From Tetzosporium hominis (GTDB taxonomy: Bacteria; Bacillota; Bacilli; Bacillales_A; Planococcaceae): a stretch of 64,000 bases of DNA. Location: positions 1-64,000 of the forward strand of contig NZ_NOKQ01000348.1 of assembly GCF_002265435.1 (NCBI RefSeq), read 5' to 3'. The notes under the pieces are model-generated. The model did no database searches, was not told where the DNA came from, and saw only the letters and a list, made by a program, of their open reading frames with translations. The number at the start of each line of letters is the position of its first letter. Positions within the stretch are counted from its first letter, which is position 1. The translations under genes were made by a program, and so were the position numbers. Positions 20,371 to 33,053 of this stretch are shown one piece after another.

Positions 20371-22101
20371 ATGCAATACCCGATATGGAAAATAGAAGAG
20401 ATTCGTCACCAACTTGAGGTGGTGAATGGAGACGGCGCGCCAGATATTTTAATTCAAAACGCGACTTATTTACACAGCCATCTAAAAACATGGGTCACCG
20501 GCAACATCTGGATCGTCAAAGACCGGATTGTCTATGCTGGAAAAGAACTACCTGCTTCGACTGAAGGAACAGAAATCGTGGATGCAAGCAATCAAAAGAT
20601 CGTACCTGGATACATTGAAGCGCACAGCCATCCGTTCCAACTGTATAACCCGGAGACCTTTTCGGACTACGCCGCCCAAACAGGAACAACGATGCTTGTG
20701 AGTGACAACCTTCCGCTGTTTTTGACGATGGAAAACAAGAAAGCGTTTTCATTTATGGATAGCTTATGTAAACTTCCATTTTCATTTTACTGGTGGGCTC
20801 GTTTCGATTCTCAAACGGAGCTAGAACATGAAGAAGAGTTGTTCTCAACAAAAGCCATTACAGAATGGATTGAACGTCCGGATGTCATTATGGGTGGTGA
20901 ACTGACTGGGTGGCCACGCTTACTCAGCGGAGACGACCAAATGCTGTACTGGATGCAAAAGGCAAAAGCCAACGGCATGAAAATAGAAGGGCATTTTCCG
21001 GGGGCTTCAGAGCGTACATTGACTAAGATGCGTTTACTTGGAGCAGACGGAGACCATGAAGCCATGACAATTGAAGAAGTCGAGAAGCGTATCTTGCACG
21101 GCTATGCAGTAACTCTGCGTCACTCTTCAATCCGTCCAGACCTTCCACATCTTTTAAAGCAAATTGTAGAAAAAGACTGGAAGATTTTTGATCATTTGAT
21201 GATGACAACAGACGGCAGTACGCCTGGCTTCCATAAAGACGGCGTCATGGATAAATGCATTCAAGTTGCTTTAGATGCCGGAGTAAAACCGGTAGATGCT
21301 TACTTAATGGCAACCTTTAATCCAGCCAAATACTACAACCTATCCAACCTACATGGCGTCATTGCGACAGGACGTTTGGCGTCGCTCAACTTCCTGCAAG
21401 ATGAACACACTCCGACACCTGTTAGTGTCCTATCTAAAGGGGTTTGGGTAAAGCGCGATGGAGAGCGGAAGACAACGTTTAGCGGAACTGATTTCTCCAT
21501 GTTCGACCGGGGGCCACTTGACATTGAACTGGCAGAGACCGATTTTCAATTTTCGATGCCGTTTGGCCTGGAGATGATCAACGACGTCATCATCAAGCCC
21601 TATCGTGTCAGTATCGACACGACGCATGATCGATTATCCGATGAACATGACCAGTGTTTCTTAGTGCTCATCGACCGTAATGGAGAGTGGAAGGTAAACA
21701 CTTTATTGAAAGGCTTCGCTTCCACGTTACAAGGCTTCGCGTCTTCGTACTCCAATATGGGTGATATCTTACTGATAGGAAAAGATAAAAATGAGATGCG
21801 CAATGCCTATAAGGCCATTCAGCAGACAGACGGTGGCATCGCCATTAGCCAAGACGGAACGATTGTGTCTCAGATCGAGCTTCCGATTGGAGGCGGTTTG
21901 TCACCACTCGTTATGGAAGAGTTAATGGAACAAGAACAGCACTTGAAAAAGACGCTGTCAGAGCTAGGTTTCCATCATGGAGACGCAATTTACACGTTGT
22001 TATTTTTACAAGCAACCCATCTTCCTTATGTACGAGTGACGCAACGAGGGATCGTGGACGTAATGAAAAAACAAGTCCTGTTCCCATCTGTGATGCGCTA
22101 G
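20371..22101 (+). CDS. yerA: Adenine deaminase-like amidohydrolase (YerA family)
   Basis: 576 residues, amidohydrolase superfamily, of the adenine deaminase-related type that sits after purD in Bacillus (YerA). The composite beta domain (IQNATYLHSHLKTWV, IVKDRIVYAG) precedes the metal site GYIEAHSHPF. Further likely ligands lie in KIEGHFPGA and in TTDGSTPGFHKDG. Adenine deamination to hypoxanthine would fit the purine neighbourhood, but YerA proteins diverge from AdeC and the activity is inference. It has its own promoter and is followed by yerB after 12 bp. Confidence 0.85.
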   Translation: MQYPIWKIEEIRHQLEVVNGDGAPDILIQNATYLHSHLKTWVTGNIWIVKDRIVYAGKELPASTEGTEIVDASNQKIVPGYIEAHSHPFQLYNPETFSDYAAQTGTTMLVSDNLPLFLTMENKKAFSFMDSLCKLPFSFYWWARFDSQTELEHEEELFSTKAITEWIERPDVIMGGELTGWPRLLSGDDQMLYWMQKAKANGMKIEGHFPGASERTLTKMRLLGADGDHEAMTIEEVEKRILHGYAVTLRHSSIRPDLPHLLKQIVEKDWKIFDHLMMTTDGSTPGFHKDGVMDKCIQVALDAGVKPVDAYLMATFNPAKYYNLSNLHGVIATGRLASLNFLQDEHTPTPVSVLSKGVWVKRDGERKTTFSGTDFSMFDRGPLDIELAETDFQFSMPFGLEMINDVIIKPYRVSIDTTHDRLSDEHDQCFLVLIDRNGEWKVNTLLKGFASTLQGFASSYSNMGDILLIGKDKNEMRNAYKAIQQTDGGIAISQDGTIVSQIELPIGGGLSPLVMEELMEQEQHLKKTLSELGFHHGDAIYTLLFLQATHLPYVRVTQRGIVDVMKKQVLFPSVMR

Positions 22102-22113
22102 GGGGAAAAGCGA

Positions 22114-23139
22114 ATGAAAAAATGGCTTGTGTTCGTTTTAGTGTGTTTGTTCATGCTGACTGGTTGTAAAGACGAGGTGGCAGTGCCGCCTTCAGAACAG
22201 CAAGGCACAGGAAGCGAAGGGCAGTCGGAATCGCTTGATTACAAAACGCCTCTATCAGGCCAAGCGATCGCAGTACAGTCTACCGAGCGACCTGTTGTTG
22301 TCACCATCAACAACCATCCGCTTGCTAGGCCTCAATCTGGTCTAGAACAAGCAGATGTTGTCATAGAGCTCATTGCGGAAAGTTCCATCACTCGGCTGTT
22401 AGCTGTATATCAAATTGAGTTGCCAGAGCGAGTCGGTCCTGTAAGAAGTGCTCGAGATTATTTCATCAATTTGGCAAAGGGGTATCATGCATTTTATGTG
22501 GCGCACGGTTACAGCCCGGAGGCGAAACAGATGTTGGATGCAGGCGTCATCGACCATGTGAATGGGATGCAGTATGACGGCACTTACTTCAAACGCTCTT
22601 CAGACCGAAAGGCACCGCATAACTCGTATACTTCAGGAGAGGCTATCGAAGCAGCTGCTGAAGAACGAGGTGCTACTTTGACACTTGCTGCAAGTCAGAT
22701 GCCGAGCTATTCGTTTAGCGAAGACGCACAAGTGGCAGGGTCAGCAACTGAAGTGACGATTCGTTATAGTAATGATGCTAACTTTACCAATGTTTACAGC
22801 TATGACGAGACGACAGAACAGTATACACGTTCTTCAGGTACTACTACGACTGTCGATGCAGAGTCCGGAAATCCTTTAGAGCTTTCCAATATCGTAGTGG
22901 TAGAAGTGCCTCACCAGACGATTGACAACGAAGGCCGACAAGCCCTAGAGTTAGAAAGCGGCGGAAATGCCTGGCTGTTTCGAGATGGCGGGATGATTCA
23001 AGGCACTTGGAAACTAGATAATGGACTCATCCGTCTCTATACAGGCAATCAAGAAATGACTTACAAACCCGGCCAGACGTGGATGTCAATCATCCCAACG
23101 GCAAGAGGGTTTCAAAATATGGTAACGTATACCGAGTAA
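22114..23139 (+). CDS. yerB: DUF3048 lipoprotein (YerB-like)
   Basis: 341 residues with a lipoprotein signal: KKW, hydrophobic core, lipobox LTGC with Cys18. The mature part has the DUF3048 segments RPVVVTINNHPLARPQSGL, GPVRSARDYFI and MQYDGTYFKRSSDRKAPHN. B. subtilis YerB occupies the same position. It is an extracytoplasmic protein of unknown function. The start is ATG behind GGGGGAAA, and yerC follows after 13 bp. Confidence 0.88.
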   Translation: MKKWLVFVLVCLFMLTGCKDEVAVPPSEQQGTGSEGQSESLDYKTPLSGQAIAVQSTERPVVVTINNHPLARPQSGLEQADVVIELIAESSITRLLAVYQIELPERVGPVRSARDYFINLAKGYHAFYVAHGYSPEAKQMLDAGVIDHVNGMQYDGTYFKRSSDRKAPHNSYTSGEAIEAAAEERGATLTLAASQMPSYSFSEDAQVAGSATEVTIRYSNDANFTNVYSYDETTEQYTRSSGTTTTVDAESGNPLELSNIVVVEVPHQTIDNEGRQALELESGGNAWLFRDGGMIQGTWKLDNGLIRLYTGNQEMTYKPGQTWMSIIPTARGFQNMVTYTE

Positions 23140-23152
23140 AGGAAGTGATTCG

Positions 23153-23485
23153 ATGCAAGTCGAAAAAATTAGAGGTCATCAGACCGATCAATTATTTAAA
23201 GCCGTACTAGAACTCAAAGACATTGAGGAGTGCTATCGCTTCTTTGATGATCTATGTACAATTAGTGAGATCCAGTCGCTTGCACAGCGTTTTGAAGTAG
23301 CGCATCTTCTGCGTCTTCAAAAAACGTATGAGACGATCAAAGACCAGACTGGTGCAAGTACAGCCACTATTTCTCGCGTGCGACGTTGCTTCGATTATGG
23401 CAATGACACATACGACGAAATGCTTGGCAGATTGTATCCAGACGAACCGTCATTTAAGCCGACGACAAAAGGCCGTCGCTCGTGA
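23153..23485 (+). CDS. yerC: TrpR-like DNA-binding protein YerC
   Basis: 110-residue helix-turn-helix protein of the YerC/YecD (TrpR superfamily) group. The HTH lies in the central segment IKDQTGASTATISRVRRC, preceded by SLAQRFEVAHLL. Likely a small dimeric regulator; its targets are unknown. The strong terminator 5 bp after the stop ends the yerA-yerB-yerC unit. Confidence 0.88.
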   Translation: MQVEKIRGHQTDQLFKAVLELKDIEECYRFFDDLCTISEIQSLAQRFEVAHLLRLQKTYETIKDQTGASTATISRVRRCFDYGNDTYDEMLGRLYPDEPSFKPTTKGRRS

Positions 23486-23489
23486 CCAC

Positions 23490-23523
23490 AAACAGGTTTC
23501 CCTTTAGGGTGACCTGTTTTTTT
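23490..23523 (+). terminator. Terminator after yerC
   Basis: A stem of about 13 bp (AACAGGTTTCCCT / AGGGTGACCTGTT, one mismatch and one wobble) with a two-base loop and seven T. Confidence 0.9.
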
Positions 23524-23531
23524 GGTATACT
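23523..23531 (+). promoter_or_regulatory. Extended -10 promoter for pcrB
   Basis: TGGTATACT overlaps the end of the yerC terminator T-run. It resembles the elements upstream of yebG and rlmD, which also abut terminators. No strong -35. Confidence 0.45.
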
Positions 23532-23550
23532 GACACTACATACTAAACTC

Positions 23551-23590
23551 GACATGGAATCGACCCAGAGTGGGTCGATTTCGGCATGTC
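23551..23590 (+). promoter_or_regulatory. Strong hairpin in the pcrB leader
   Basis: A perfect 10-bp stem AATCGACCCA / TGGGTCGATT (23558-23567 and 23571-23580) with a GAG loop, extended by GACATG / CATGTC (23551-23556 and 23585-23590). No T-run follows, so it does not look like an intrinsic terminator. It lies in the predicted 5' untranslated region of pcrB, 21 bases before the start codon. No known riboswitch class fits. Confidence 0.6.
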
Positions 23591-23611
23591 TGACTGAAGA
23601 AGGTGCACCTC

Positions 23612-24322
23612 ATGCTTACGAACTATACGGAATGGCAACATGTATTTAAACTAGATCCTGCAAAGACATTGACTGATGAACAGCTTGAGCAAATCTGTGA
23701 GTCCGGAACGGATGCACTCATCGTTGGTGGCTCCGATAACATCGAACTAGATGATGTGTTAGACCTGCTTATGAAAATCCGCCGTTATGCACTTCCTGTC
23801 TGCCTCGAACTGTCTACCCTCGATATGATCACACCTGGATTTGACTATTATTTGATTCCCTCAGTCTTAAACAGCCCAGATACCAAATGGGTCAAAGATT
23901 TTCACCATCAAGCGTTAGTGGAGCATGGTGACTTTATGAACTGGGAAGAAGTATTTATGGAAGGCTACTGCGTTCTCAATGCAGACGCTAAAGTGGCTCA
24001 CGTCACACAAGCAAAGACGGATCTTTCAAAAGACGACGTGATTGCCTATGCGCGCATGGCGGAGCATCTTTTTAGGCTGCCTATCTTTTATCTAGAGTAC
24101 AGTGGTACCTATGGAGATCCACAAGTGGTGGAAGCGAGCAAAGACGTGCTTCACAACACTCGGCTCTTTTACGGTGGGGGTATTGAAACGCCTGAACAAG
24201 CTACGGAAATGGCAAGACATGCTGACACAATCGTTGTCGGAAACAGTCTCTATACGAACCTAAAGCAGGCGCTTGCGACGGTAAAAGCCGTCAAGTCCCT
24301 ATACGCACAGGAGGAACTATGA
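23612..24322 (+). CDS. pcrB: Heptaprenylglyceryl phosphate synthase PcrB
   Basis: 236 residues, TIM-barrel prenyltransferase that links glycerol-1-phosphate to heptaprenyl diphosphate, an archaeal-type ether lipid step found in Bacillales. Key segments are [29 protein letters not shown] and [13 protein letters not shown] (phosphate-binding loops). I chose ATG 23612 over the in-frame GTG at 23603: AAGGTG precedes the ATG at proper spacing and would overlap the GTG, and homologues begin close to the [11 protein letters not shown] segment. It overlaps pcrA by 4 bp. Confidence 0.95.
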   Translation: MLTNYTEWQHVFKLDPAKTLTDEQLEQICESGTDALIVGGSDNIELDDVLDLLMKIRRYALPVCLELSTLDMITPGFDYYLIPSVLNSPDTKWVKDFHHQALVEHGDFMNWEEVFMEGYCVLNADAKVAHVTQAKTDLSKDDVIAYARMAEHLFRLPIFYLEYSGTYGDPQVVEASKDVLHNTRLFYGGGIETPEQATEMARHADTIVVGNSLYTNLKQALATVKAVKSLYAQEEL

Positions 24323-26550
24323 AAAGTATTACAAACCAACTACTAGCTGGAATGAACCCAAAACAAGAAGAAGCTGTAAAACATACTGAAGGTCCTTTAC
24401 TGATCATGGCGGGTGCAGGGTCTGGAAAGACTCGTGTTCTAACACACCGCATTGCGTACTTGATTGTCGAAAAGCAAGTTTACCCGTCCAAAATTTTAGC
24501 AATCACTTTTACAAACAAAGCAGCAAAAGAAATGAAGGAGCGGATTGACGGCATCCTCGGAGACGGCTTCGGAGACCAGATGTGGGTCTCTACATTCCAC
24601 TCCATGTGTGTTCGCATCCTTCGACGTGACGCAGACCGCATCGGCTACTCCAAAAACTTCACGATCCTGGATGGCACCGACCAGTTAAGTGTCGTCAAAG
24701 CCATAGTCAAACAAGAAAATATTGATTCAAAAAAATACGAGCCACGAGCCCTACTCGGAATCATAAGTAGTGCCAAAAACCAGCTGAAGTCAGCAGATGA
24801 CTTTTTAGCTGAAATGAATCCAATGAATCCGTATGAGAAGATTGCGGGACAAGTATATAAAGCCTATGAACGACGCTTGAAGAAAAACCAATCTATGGAC
24901 TTTGATGACTTGATCATGCGCACAATCGATTTGTTCACACGCGTTCCAGAAGTTCTTGAATTTTATCAAAACAAATTCCATTACATCCATGTGGATGAAT
25001 ACCAAGATACAAACAAAGCCCAGTATCAGCTTGTGGAGATGCTAGCCGAGAAGTTTAAAAACATCTGTGTCGTGGGTGACTCGGATCAGTCTATCTACCG
25101 CTGGCGTGGAGCCGATATTGGCAATATTCTATCGTTCGAGAAAGATTATCCGAAGGCAAAAGTCATTATGCTCGAACAGAACTATCGCTCGACTAAACGA
25201 ATTCTGCAAGCAGCAAACGAAATCATCGGAAACAACAAAAGCCGTTATCCAAAAGTACTGCGTACCGATAACGCAGATGGTGAAAAAGTACAGCTGTACC
25301 GAGCGTATAACGAGCAAGAAGAAGCACAGTTTGTGGTCGGTAAGATTCAACAACTGATACAAGACGAAGGCTTTCATTACCATGATTTTGCTATCCTGTA
25401 CCGGACCAATGCACAGTCACGTGCTATGGAGGAAACGCTCGTCAAGTCGAACATGACCTATAAAATCGTAGGCGGTACGAAGTTCTACGACCGTAAAGAA
25501 ATTAAGGATTTATTAGCCTATTTACGTCTCATAGCCAACAACGATGATGATATTTCCCTCGCTCGCATCATCAATGAACCAAAACGCAATATAGGTGCGA
25601 CATCCTTTGAACGCATCGTGACGTATGCTCTGATGCACGACATGACAGTTTTTGAAGCACTAGAAAATGCAACATTGATACCAGGGATGACGGGACGTGG
25701 ACTAAAGTCTGTTACCGAGTTCTTCACGCTTATTGATCAGCTGACGGCCATGCAAGAATACCTCGCCGTAAGTGAAATTGTGGAAGAAGTAATTGAACGT
25801 TCTGGCTACCGCGAGATGTTGCAAAGAGAAAACAGCATTGAGTCGGAAAGTCGCTTAGAAAACATTGAAGAGTTCTTGACGGTTACAAAGGCTTTTGAAG
25901 AACGTAGTGACGACAAGACACTCGTTGCGTTTTTAACGGATCTTGCTCTCATTTCAGATATCGATACGCTCGACCAACAACCCGATCAGAGTCAAGGAAG
26001 CATCACATTAATGACGCTTCACGCAGCCAAAGGTCTGGAGTTCCCAGTCGTGTTCTTGATCGGAATGGAAGAAAATATCTTCCCACACAGCCGCTCTATA
26101 GGCGACGAAGACGAGATGGAAGAAGAACGCCGTCTTGCTTATGTAGGACTTACGCGTGCGGAGCAACGACTTTATTTGAGCTGTGCGCAGACACGCATGA
26201 TCTTCGGCCGCACAAGCATGAACCAACCGTCCCGATTCATCGGAGAAATCTCTTCAGACGTGATTGAACCAGTGGGAGGAGAACGGGCTAGCCAAGTACA
26301 TCCTTCCGTTGCAGGGAACCGCTACATCAAACCAAGAAAAGTGGCGCCGTCACACCCTGTATATACAGAGTCAGGTGGCGATAAACTAGAATGGCGCGTC
26401 GGCGACAAAGCCTCTCATAAAAAATGGGGAGTCGGTACGGTCGTCAGTGTCCGAGGTGAAGGGGAGAATCGTGAGCTAGATATCGCGTTCCCGAAACCGA
26501 CAGGTGTCAAGCGACTGCTAGCTAAATTTGCACCGATTGAAAAACAGTAG
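24319..26550 (+). CDS. pcrA: ATP-dependent DNA helicase PcrA
   Basis: 743 residues, superfamily 1A helicase, the essential Gram-positive UvrD homologue used in repair and removal of RecA and transcription obstacles. Walker A is GAGSGKT with Lys37; motif II reads VDEYQDTN and motif [17 protein letters not shown]. Motif V-VI segments are [14 protein letters not shown] and [14 protein letters not shown]. The C-terminal Tudor-like RNA polymerase-interaction region ([14 protein letters not shown]... to KFAPI) is intact. It is translationally coupled to pcrB and followed by ligA. Confidence 0.98.
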   Translation: MKSITNQLLAGMNPKQEEAVKHTEGPLLIMAGAGSGKTRVLTHRIAYLIVEKQVYPSKILAITFTNKAAKEMKERIDGILGDGFGDQMWVSTFHSMCVRILRRDADRIGYSKNFTILDGTDQLSVVKAIVKQENIDSKKYEPRALLGIISSAKNQLKSADDFLAEMNPMNPYEKIAGQVYKAYERRLKKNQSMDFDDLIMRTIDLFTRVPEVLEFYQNKFHYIHVDEYQDTNKAQYQLVEMLAEKFKNICVVGDSDQSIYRWRGADIGNILSFEKDYPKAKVIMLEQNYRSTKRILQAANEIIGNNKSRYPKVLRTDNADGEKVQLYRAYNEQEEAQFVVGKIQQLIQDEGFHYHDFAILYRTNAQSRAMEETLVKSNMTYKIVGGTKFYDRKEIKDLLAYLRLIANNDDDISLARIINEPKRNIGATSFERIVTYALMHDMTVFEALENATLIPGMTGRGLKSVTEFFTLIDQLTAMQEYLAVSEIVEEVIERSGYREMLQRENSIESESRLENIEEFLTVTKAFEERSDDKTLVAFLTDLALISDIDTLDQQPDQSQGSITLMTLHAAKGLEFPVVFLIGMEENIFPHSRSIGDEDEMEEERRLAYVGLTRAEQRLYLSCAQTRMIFGRTSMNQPSRFIGEISSDVIEPVGGERASQVHPSVAGNRYIKPRKVAPSHPVYTESGGDKLEWRVGDKASHKKWGVGTVVSVRGEGENRELDIAFPKPTGVKRLLAKFAPIEKQ

Positions 26551-28563
<2,013 letters not shown>

Positions 28564-28578
28564 GAAGGAAGAACTTAC

Positions 28579-29700
28579 ATGAAGAACTATGTACTAGGAC
28601 TTGCGGTAGTAGGACTGCTACTGACCGCTTGTACACCTCAACAAGAAACGGAAGTCGTGCAAGACCCTCAAGAATCAGAGGCACGGTCAGTAGTTTTGCC
28701 TTCTGTGCGTTTAGATGACAATTACTATTCTACGATTCTCCCTTACGCGGAAAGTAAAAGCCGAGGGTTGGTCGTTTCCAATATGGCAACTAAATATGAC
28801 ATTGTAGAAGTGGAGAAAGGCCTGATGCGCCTCTCTCAAAATGAATACCCAACAGACAAGTATTATTTCCAAGAGGGGCAGTATTTGGACGGATCCACAA
28901 TCAGCTCTTGGCTAGCTCGCAGCAATCAGACGGAAGATGGATTGAATCCTGATGATCAAGGCTTGGTAGGACGAGAAAAAGCTCAAAAAGCGCCAGTCTA
29001 CTTGTCACACATCGTGGAACAAAATTATTTAGTGTTAGAAGAAAATACAATGAAGCTTGCTGGAATCTCTATCGGGCTCGCTATGAATTCCATCTATTAC
29101 TATACGGAAGTGGATTACGGCCCGGTATTTGAACAGCAAATTTCAGATGCAGAAATCACAGAAAATGGCCGTCGCATGGCTCAAGAAATCGTCAGCCGCA
29201 TGCGTAAAATGCCAGGTCTAGAAGACATCCCGATTACAGTTGGACTGTTCAAACAAAATAGCCGAAATGCGATTGTGCCCGGTACTTACTTTAGCTATGG
29301 GGTGTCTACTAGTGGGGCGGAGATTGAAGACTGGATATCGATTAATGAAAAGTATGTGACATTCCCGACTAATGACTCGAGTGAACAATATCGAGACATG
29401 GATACGGCGTTCCGTAACTTTAAACAAGACGTAGAAACGTATTTCCCGAACTATACAAGCGTCATTGGAACAGCCTTCTATAAGGACGACTACTTGCAGA
29501 AACTAACGATTGATATCCCGATTCAGTTTTTTGGAAAAGCAGAGATTATTGGTTTCACTCAATACGTCTCCGGATTAATCAATGCTCATTTCGTGACGGA
29601 TCTTCCTGTTGAGATTACGATTACGTCAATCGAAGGCGAGCAGGCTCTCATCAAACGAGATGCCGATCAAGAGGAACCATTCGTTCACATCTACGAGTAG
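28579..29700 (+). CDS. camS: CamS-family lipoprotein
   Basis: 373 residues with a lipoprotein signal (MKNYVLGLAVVGLLLTAC, Cys18). The mature part matches the CamS/YerH family: RLSQNEYPTDKYYFQEGQYLD, LVGREKAQKAPVYLSHIVEQ and an acidic C terminus. In enterococci the processed signal peptide of CamS is the sex pheromone cAM373; whether a peptide is released here is unknown. The lipoprotein's own role is undefined. It lies 15 bp after ligA. Confidence 0.9.
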   Translation: MKNYVLGLAVVGLLLTACTPQQETEVVQDPQESEARSVVLPSVRLDDNYYSTILPYAESKSRGLVVSNMATKYDIVEVEKGLMRLSQNEYPTDKYYFQEGQYLDGSTISSWLARSNQTEDGLNPDDQGLVGREKAQKAPVYLSHIVEQNYLVLEENTMKLAGISIGLAMNSIYYYTEVDYGPVFEQQISDAEITENGRRMAQEIVSRMRKMPGLEDIPITVGLFKQNSRNAIVPGTYFSYGVSTSGAEIEDWISINEKYVTFPTNDSSEQYRDMDTAFRNFKQDVETYFPNYTSVIGTAFYKDDYLQKLTIDIPIQFFGKAEIIGFTQYVSGLINAHFVTDLPVEITITSIEGEQALIKRDADQEEPFVHIYE

Positions 29701-29729
29701 AGTATACTCTGTTCAAGTAAAGCAAAAAA

Positions 29730-29738
29730 TGATATGAT
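29730..29738 (+). promoter_or_regulatory. Extended -10 promoter for gatCAB
   Basis: TGATATGAT forms an extended -10 about 35 bp before gatC; TTCAAG upstream is a weak, short-spaced -35 candidate. Confidence 0.4.
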
Positions 29739-29773
29739 GGGCTGTATGATTGAATTTGATGGAGGTGTCCCCC

Positions 29774-30064
29774 GTGGCAACAATCACAAAAGAAGAAGTG
29801 CGTCACGTTGCGCATTTGGCGCGATTGGCGATTACAGAAGAAGAAGTGGAACATTTCACAGAGCAGCTTGCTAAAATTGTTCAATTTGCGGACAAGCTGA
29901 ATGAATTGGACACGACAAATGTAGAACCAACTACACATGTCCTTCCTTTAGAAAATGTTTTACGTGAAGACAAATCCGTTGCGGGTCTTGACCGCGACCT
30001 TATGATGAAGAATGTAAAAGAACAAGAGGCAGGACAAGTAAAAGTCCCTGCCATTATGGAATAG
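29774..30064 (+). CDS. gatC: Asp-tRNA(Asn)/Glu-tRNA(Gln) amidotransferase subunit C
   Basis: 96 residues. GatC wraps the GatA-GatB interface of the transamidosome. The family N terminus [24 protein letters not shown] is clear. I place the start at GTG 29774, 6 bp behind GGAGGTG. The longer frame from 29750 would bury this binding site, and the chosen length equals that of B. subtilis GatC. Confidence 0.95.
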   Translation: MATITKEEVRHVAHLARLAITEEEVEHFTEQLAKIVQFADKLNELDTTNVEPTTHVLPLENVLREDKSVAGLDRDLMMKNVKEQEAGQVKVPAIME

Positions 30065-30078
30065 AGAGGCGGACCGAA

Positions 30079-31545
30079 ATGACTTATTTTACGCAGTCAG
30101 CAAAACAGCTGCAAGAAAAAATTGCGGCAAAAGAACTTTCTGTTCGTCAAGTAACAGAAGAAGCATTCGCTCGTATTGAAGCAGTAGATGCGGATGTACA
30201 AGCATTTTTAGCACTGAATAAAGAAAAAGCATTAGAACAAGCAGATGCTATGGATCAAACACCTCTGGAGGACCGCGGTCCTTTATTTGGGTTGCCGATC
30301 GGTGTCAAAGACAACATCGTAACAGAGGGTCTAGAAACAACTTGTGCCAGCAAAATCTTAGAAGGCTTCAACCCAATCTATGATGCAACAGTTGTTCGTA
30401 AACTTCGCGATGCAGGATTGATCACTGTTGGAAAAATCAACATGGATGAGTTCGCGATGGGATCTTCGAATGAAAACTCGGCTTATAAAAAAACGAAAAA
30501 TCCATGGAACTTAGAACACGTGCCTGGTGGTTCTTCAGGGGGCTCTGCAGCTGCTGTAGCGGCAGGCGAAGTTCCTTTTGCACTAGGATCCGATACAGGT
30601 GGTTCGATTCGTCAACCGGCTGCTTTTTGTGGTGTTGTAGGAATGAAACCGACATATGGTCGTGTCTCTCGTTTTGGATTAGTGGCATTTGCCTCTTCTC
30701 TAGATCAAATCGGACCGATTACTCGTACAGTTGAAGACAACGCATTGTTACTTGAAGCTATTTCGGGTGTCGATGAAATGGATTCCACTTCAGCGAACAT
30801 AGAGGTTCCAAAATTCTCTGAAGCCATTGGCAAGTCTATTAAAGGACTTCGCATCGGTGTACCTAAAGAGTATATGGGCGAGGGAGTCAGTGAAGAAGTG
30901 AAAGCTTCTGTCCTAGAAGCATTGAAAGTATTAGAAGCGCAAGGCGCGGTTTGGGAAGAAGTGTCTCTTCCACACTCTGAGTATGCGTTAGCGACTTACT
31001 ATCTATTATCTTCTTCTGAAGCGTCTTCGAACTTGGCTCGTTTTGATGGAATTCGTTACGGGTACCGTGCAGAAGAAGCGAAGAACTTGTTAGAGTTATA
31101 CAAATTAACACGTGCACAAGGCTTTGGTGACGAAGTGAAACGTCGTATTATGCTTGGGACGTATTCTCTAAGTGCCGGGTCTTATGATGCATACTACTTA
31201 AAAGCACAAAAAGTGCGTACGTTGATCAAACAAGACTTTGAAAACGTATTTGAAAACTACGATGTCATCGTCGGTCCAACTACACCAACTCCAGCATTTA
31301 AAGTAGGAGAAAAAGTAGACGATCCATTGACGATGTATGCGAACGATATTTTAACAATCCCGGTCAACCTAGCTGGAGTACCAGGAATCTCAATTCCTTG
31401 TGGATTTGCTGATGGCTTGCCACTAGGTCTTCAAATTATCGGAAAACACTTTGATGAGTCTACAATTTATCAAGTGGCGTCTGCCTATGAGTCGGCGACA
31501 GAATTTCACAAACAAACTCCGGCTTTAGGGGAGGTAAAGGCATAA
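30079..31545 (+). CDS. gatA: Aspartyl/glutamyl-tRNA amidotransferase subunit A
   Basis: 488 residues, amidase-signature family. It hydrolyses glutamine and supplies ammonia to GatB. The Ser-cisSer-Lys triad can be placed in LPIGVKDN (Lys), [14 protein letters not shown] and [16 protein letters not shown] (Ser). It lies 14 bp after gatC, and its TAA stop overlaps the gatB ATG by one base (TAATG). Confidence 0.98.
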   Translation: MTYFTQSAKQLQEKIAAKELSVRQVTEEAFARIEAVDADVQAFLALNKEKALEQADAMDQTPLEDRGPLFGLPIGVKDNIVTEGLETTCASKILEGFNPIYDATVVRKLRDAGLITVGKINMDEFAMGSSNENSAYKKTKNPWNLEHVPGGSSGGSAAAVAAGEVPFALGSDTGGSIRQPAAFCGVVGMKPTYGRVSRFGLVAFASSLDQIGPITRTVEDNALLLEAISGVDEMDSTSANIEVPKFSEAIGKSIKGLRIGVPKEYMGEGVSEEVKASVLEALKVLEAQGAVWEEVSLPHSEYALATYYLLSSSEASSNLARFDGIRYGYRAEEAKNLLELYKLTRAQGFGDEVKRRIMLGTYSLSAGSYDAYYLKAQKVRTLIKQDFENVFENYDVIVGPTTPTPAFKVGEKVDDPLTMYANDILTIPVNLAGVPGISIPCGFADGLPLGLQIIGKHFDESTIYQVASAYESATEFHKQTPALGEVKA

Positions 31546-32975
31546 TGAACTTTGAAACCATCATTGGACTTGAAGTCCACGTAGAATTAAAAACAGAATC
31601 TAAGATGTTCTCCCCGTCACCTGCTCACTTTGGTGCTGAGCCGAACACAAACACACACGTGATTGACCTGGGATACCCTGGTGTCCTTCCTGTCGTCAAC
31701 AAAACAGCAGTAGAGTGGGGCATGCGTGCAGCAATGGCGTTGAACATGGATATTGCACCAGTCACAAAGTTTGACCGTAAAAACTATTTCTATCCGGACA
31801 ATCCGAAAGCGTATCAAATTTCTCAGTTTGATAAACCAATCGGTGAAAACGGCTGGATCGAAATCGAAGTAGATGGCAAGACAAAACGTATCGGAATCAC
31901 ACGTCTTCACTTAGAAGAAGATGCTGGGAAACTTTCGCATACCGACCAAGGCTATTCACTTGTCGACTTCAACCGTCAAGGGACACCTCTAGTTGAAATC
32001 GTATCCGAGCCAGACATCCGCACACCGGAAGAGGCCTATGCGTATTTAGAAAAACTAAAGTCTATCATCCAGTTTACAGGTGTATCTGACTGTAAGATGG
32101 AAGAAGGATCACTTCGTTGTGATGCCAATATTTCTTTACGTCCTTATGGTCAAGAGAAGTTTGGAACAAAAGCAGAACTTAAAAACTTGAACTCATTCAG
32201 CTACGTGAAAAAAGGTCTGGAGCATGAGCAGATTCGTCAGGCTGAAGTTTTAAAAACAGGTGGCGAAATCCTTCAAGAGACACGTCGTTATGACGAGTCT
32301 ACAGGGAAAACGATTTTGATGCGTGTTAAAGAAGGTGCGGACGATTACCGTTACTTCCCAGAGCCGGATCTTGTGAAAATTGTCATTGATGATGCTTGGA
32401 TGGACCGCGTTCGGGCAGAGCTTCCTGAACTTCCGGATGCTCGTAAAGCGCGTTATGTAAACGAGTTAGGCCTTACAGAGTATGATGCTCGCGTCATGAC
32501 TCTTACAAAAGAAATGTCCGATTTCTTTGAAGAGACGATTGCTCTTGGTGCGGATACGAAACTATCAACGAACTGGTTGATGGGTGACGTATCTGCATAC
32601 TTGAATGCAGAGCAAAAAGACTTGAAAGATACGAAACTGACTCCAGCTGGTCTTGCCGGAATGATCAAATTGATCGAAGACGGTACTATCAGCTCGAAGA
32701 TTGCGAAAAAAGTATTCAAAGAGCTAGTAGAGAACGGTGGTACAGCAGAAGAAGTCGTCAAAGCAAAAGGTCTTGTTCAGATCTCAGACGAAGGCGCACT
32801 TCGTGACATTGTCACTCAAACTCTTGATGCGAACCCTCAGTCTATTGAAGACTTCAAAAACGGAAAAGACCGTGCTATCGGTTTCTTAGTCGGTCAAATC
32901 ATGAAAGCAACAAAAGGCCAGGCGAATCCGCCGATGGTCAACAAGCTGTTGAACGAAGAAATTCAAAAACGCTAA
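31545..32975 (+). CDS. gatB: Aspartyl/glutamyl-tRNA amidotransferase subunit B
   Basis: 476 residues. It phosphorylates and amidates mischarged Glu-tRNA(Gln) or Asp-tRNA(Asn). Hallmarks are [50 protein letters not shown] and the C-terminal tRNA-binding helical (YqeY-like) domain. Last gene of gatCAB; a terminator follows. Confidence 0.98.
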   Translation: MNFETIIGLEVHVELKTESKMFSPSPAHFGAEPNTNTHVIDLGYPGVLPVVNKTAVEWGMRAAMALNMDIAPVTKFDRKNYFYPDNPKAYQISQFDKPIGENGWIEIEVDGKTKRIGITRLHLEEDAGKLSHTDQGYSLVDFNRQGTPLVEIVSEPDIRTPEEAYAYLEKLKSIIQFTGVSDCKMEEGSLRCDANISLRPYGQEKFGTKAELKNLNSFSYVKKGLEHEQIRQAEVLKTGGEILQETRRYDESTGKTILMRVKEGADDYRYFPEPDLVKIVIDDAWMDRVRAELPELPDARKARYVNELGLTEYDARVMTLTKEMSDFFEETIALGADTKLSTNWLMGDVSAYLNAEQKDLKDTKLTPAGLAGMIKLIEDGTISSKIAKKVFKELVENGGTAEEVVKAKGLVQISDEGALRDIVTQTLDANPQSIEDFKNGKDRAIGFLVGQIMKATKGQANPPMVNKLLNEEIQKR

Positions 32976-32981
32976 ACTACT

Positions 32982-33013
32982 GGCTCGTCCTACCTTAGGG
33001 CGAGCCTTCTTTT
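32982..33013 (+). terminator. gatCAB terminator
   Basis: Ten-base-pair stem GGCTCGTCCT / AGGGCGAGCC with a five-base loop, followed by TTCTTTT. Confidence 0.88.
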
Positions 33014-33053
33014 GGGAAATTATGCTATGCTAAAAACAAGGAGGGGTTTACCT

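Noticed and set aside
29699-29710. 12-bp palindrome AGAGTATACTCT at the camS stop codon as a terminator
   Set aside because: It has no loop and no following T-run, so it would not form an intrinsic terminator.
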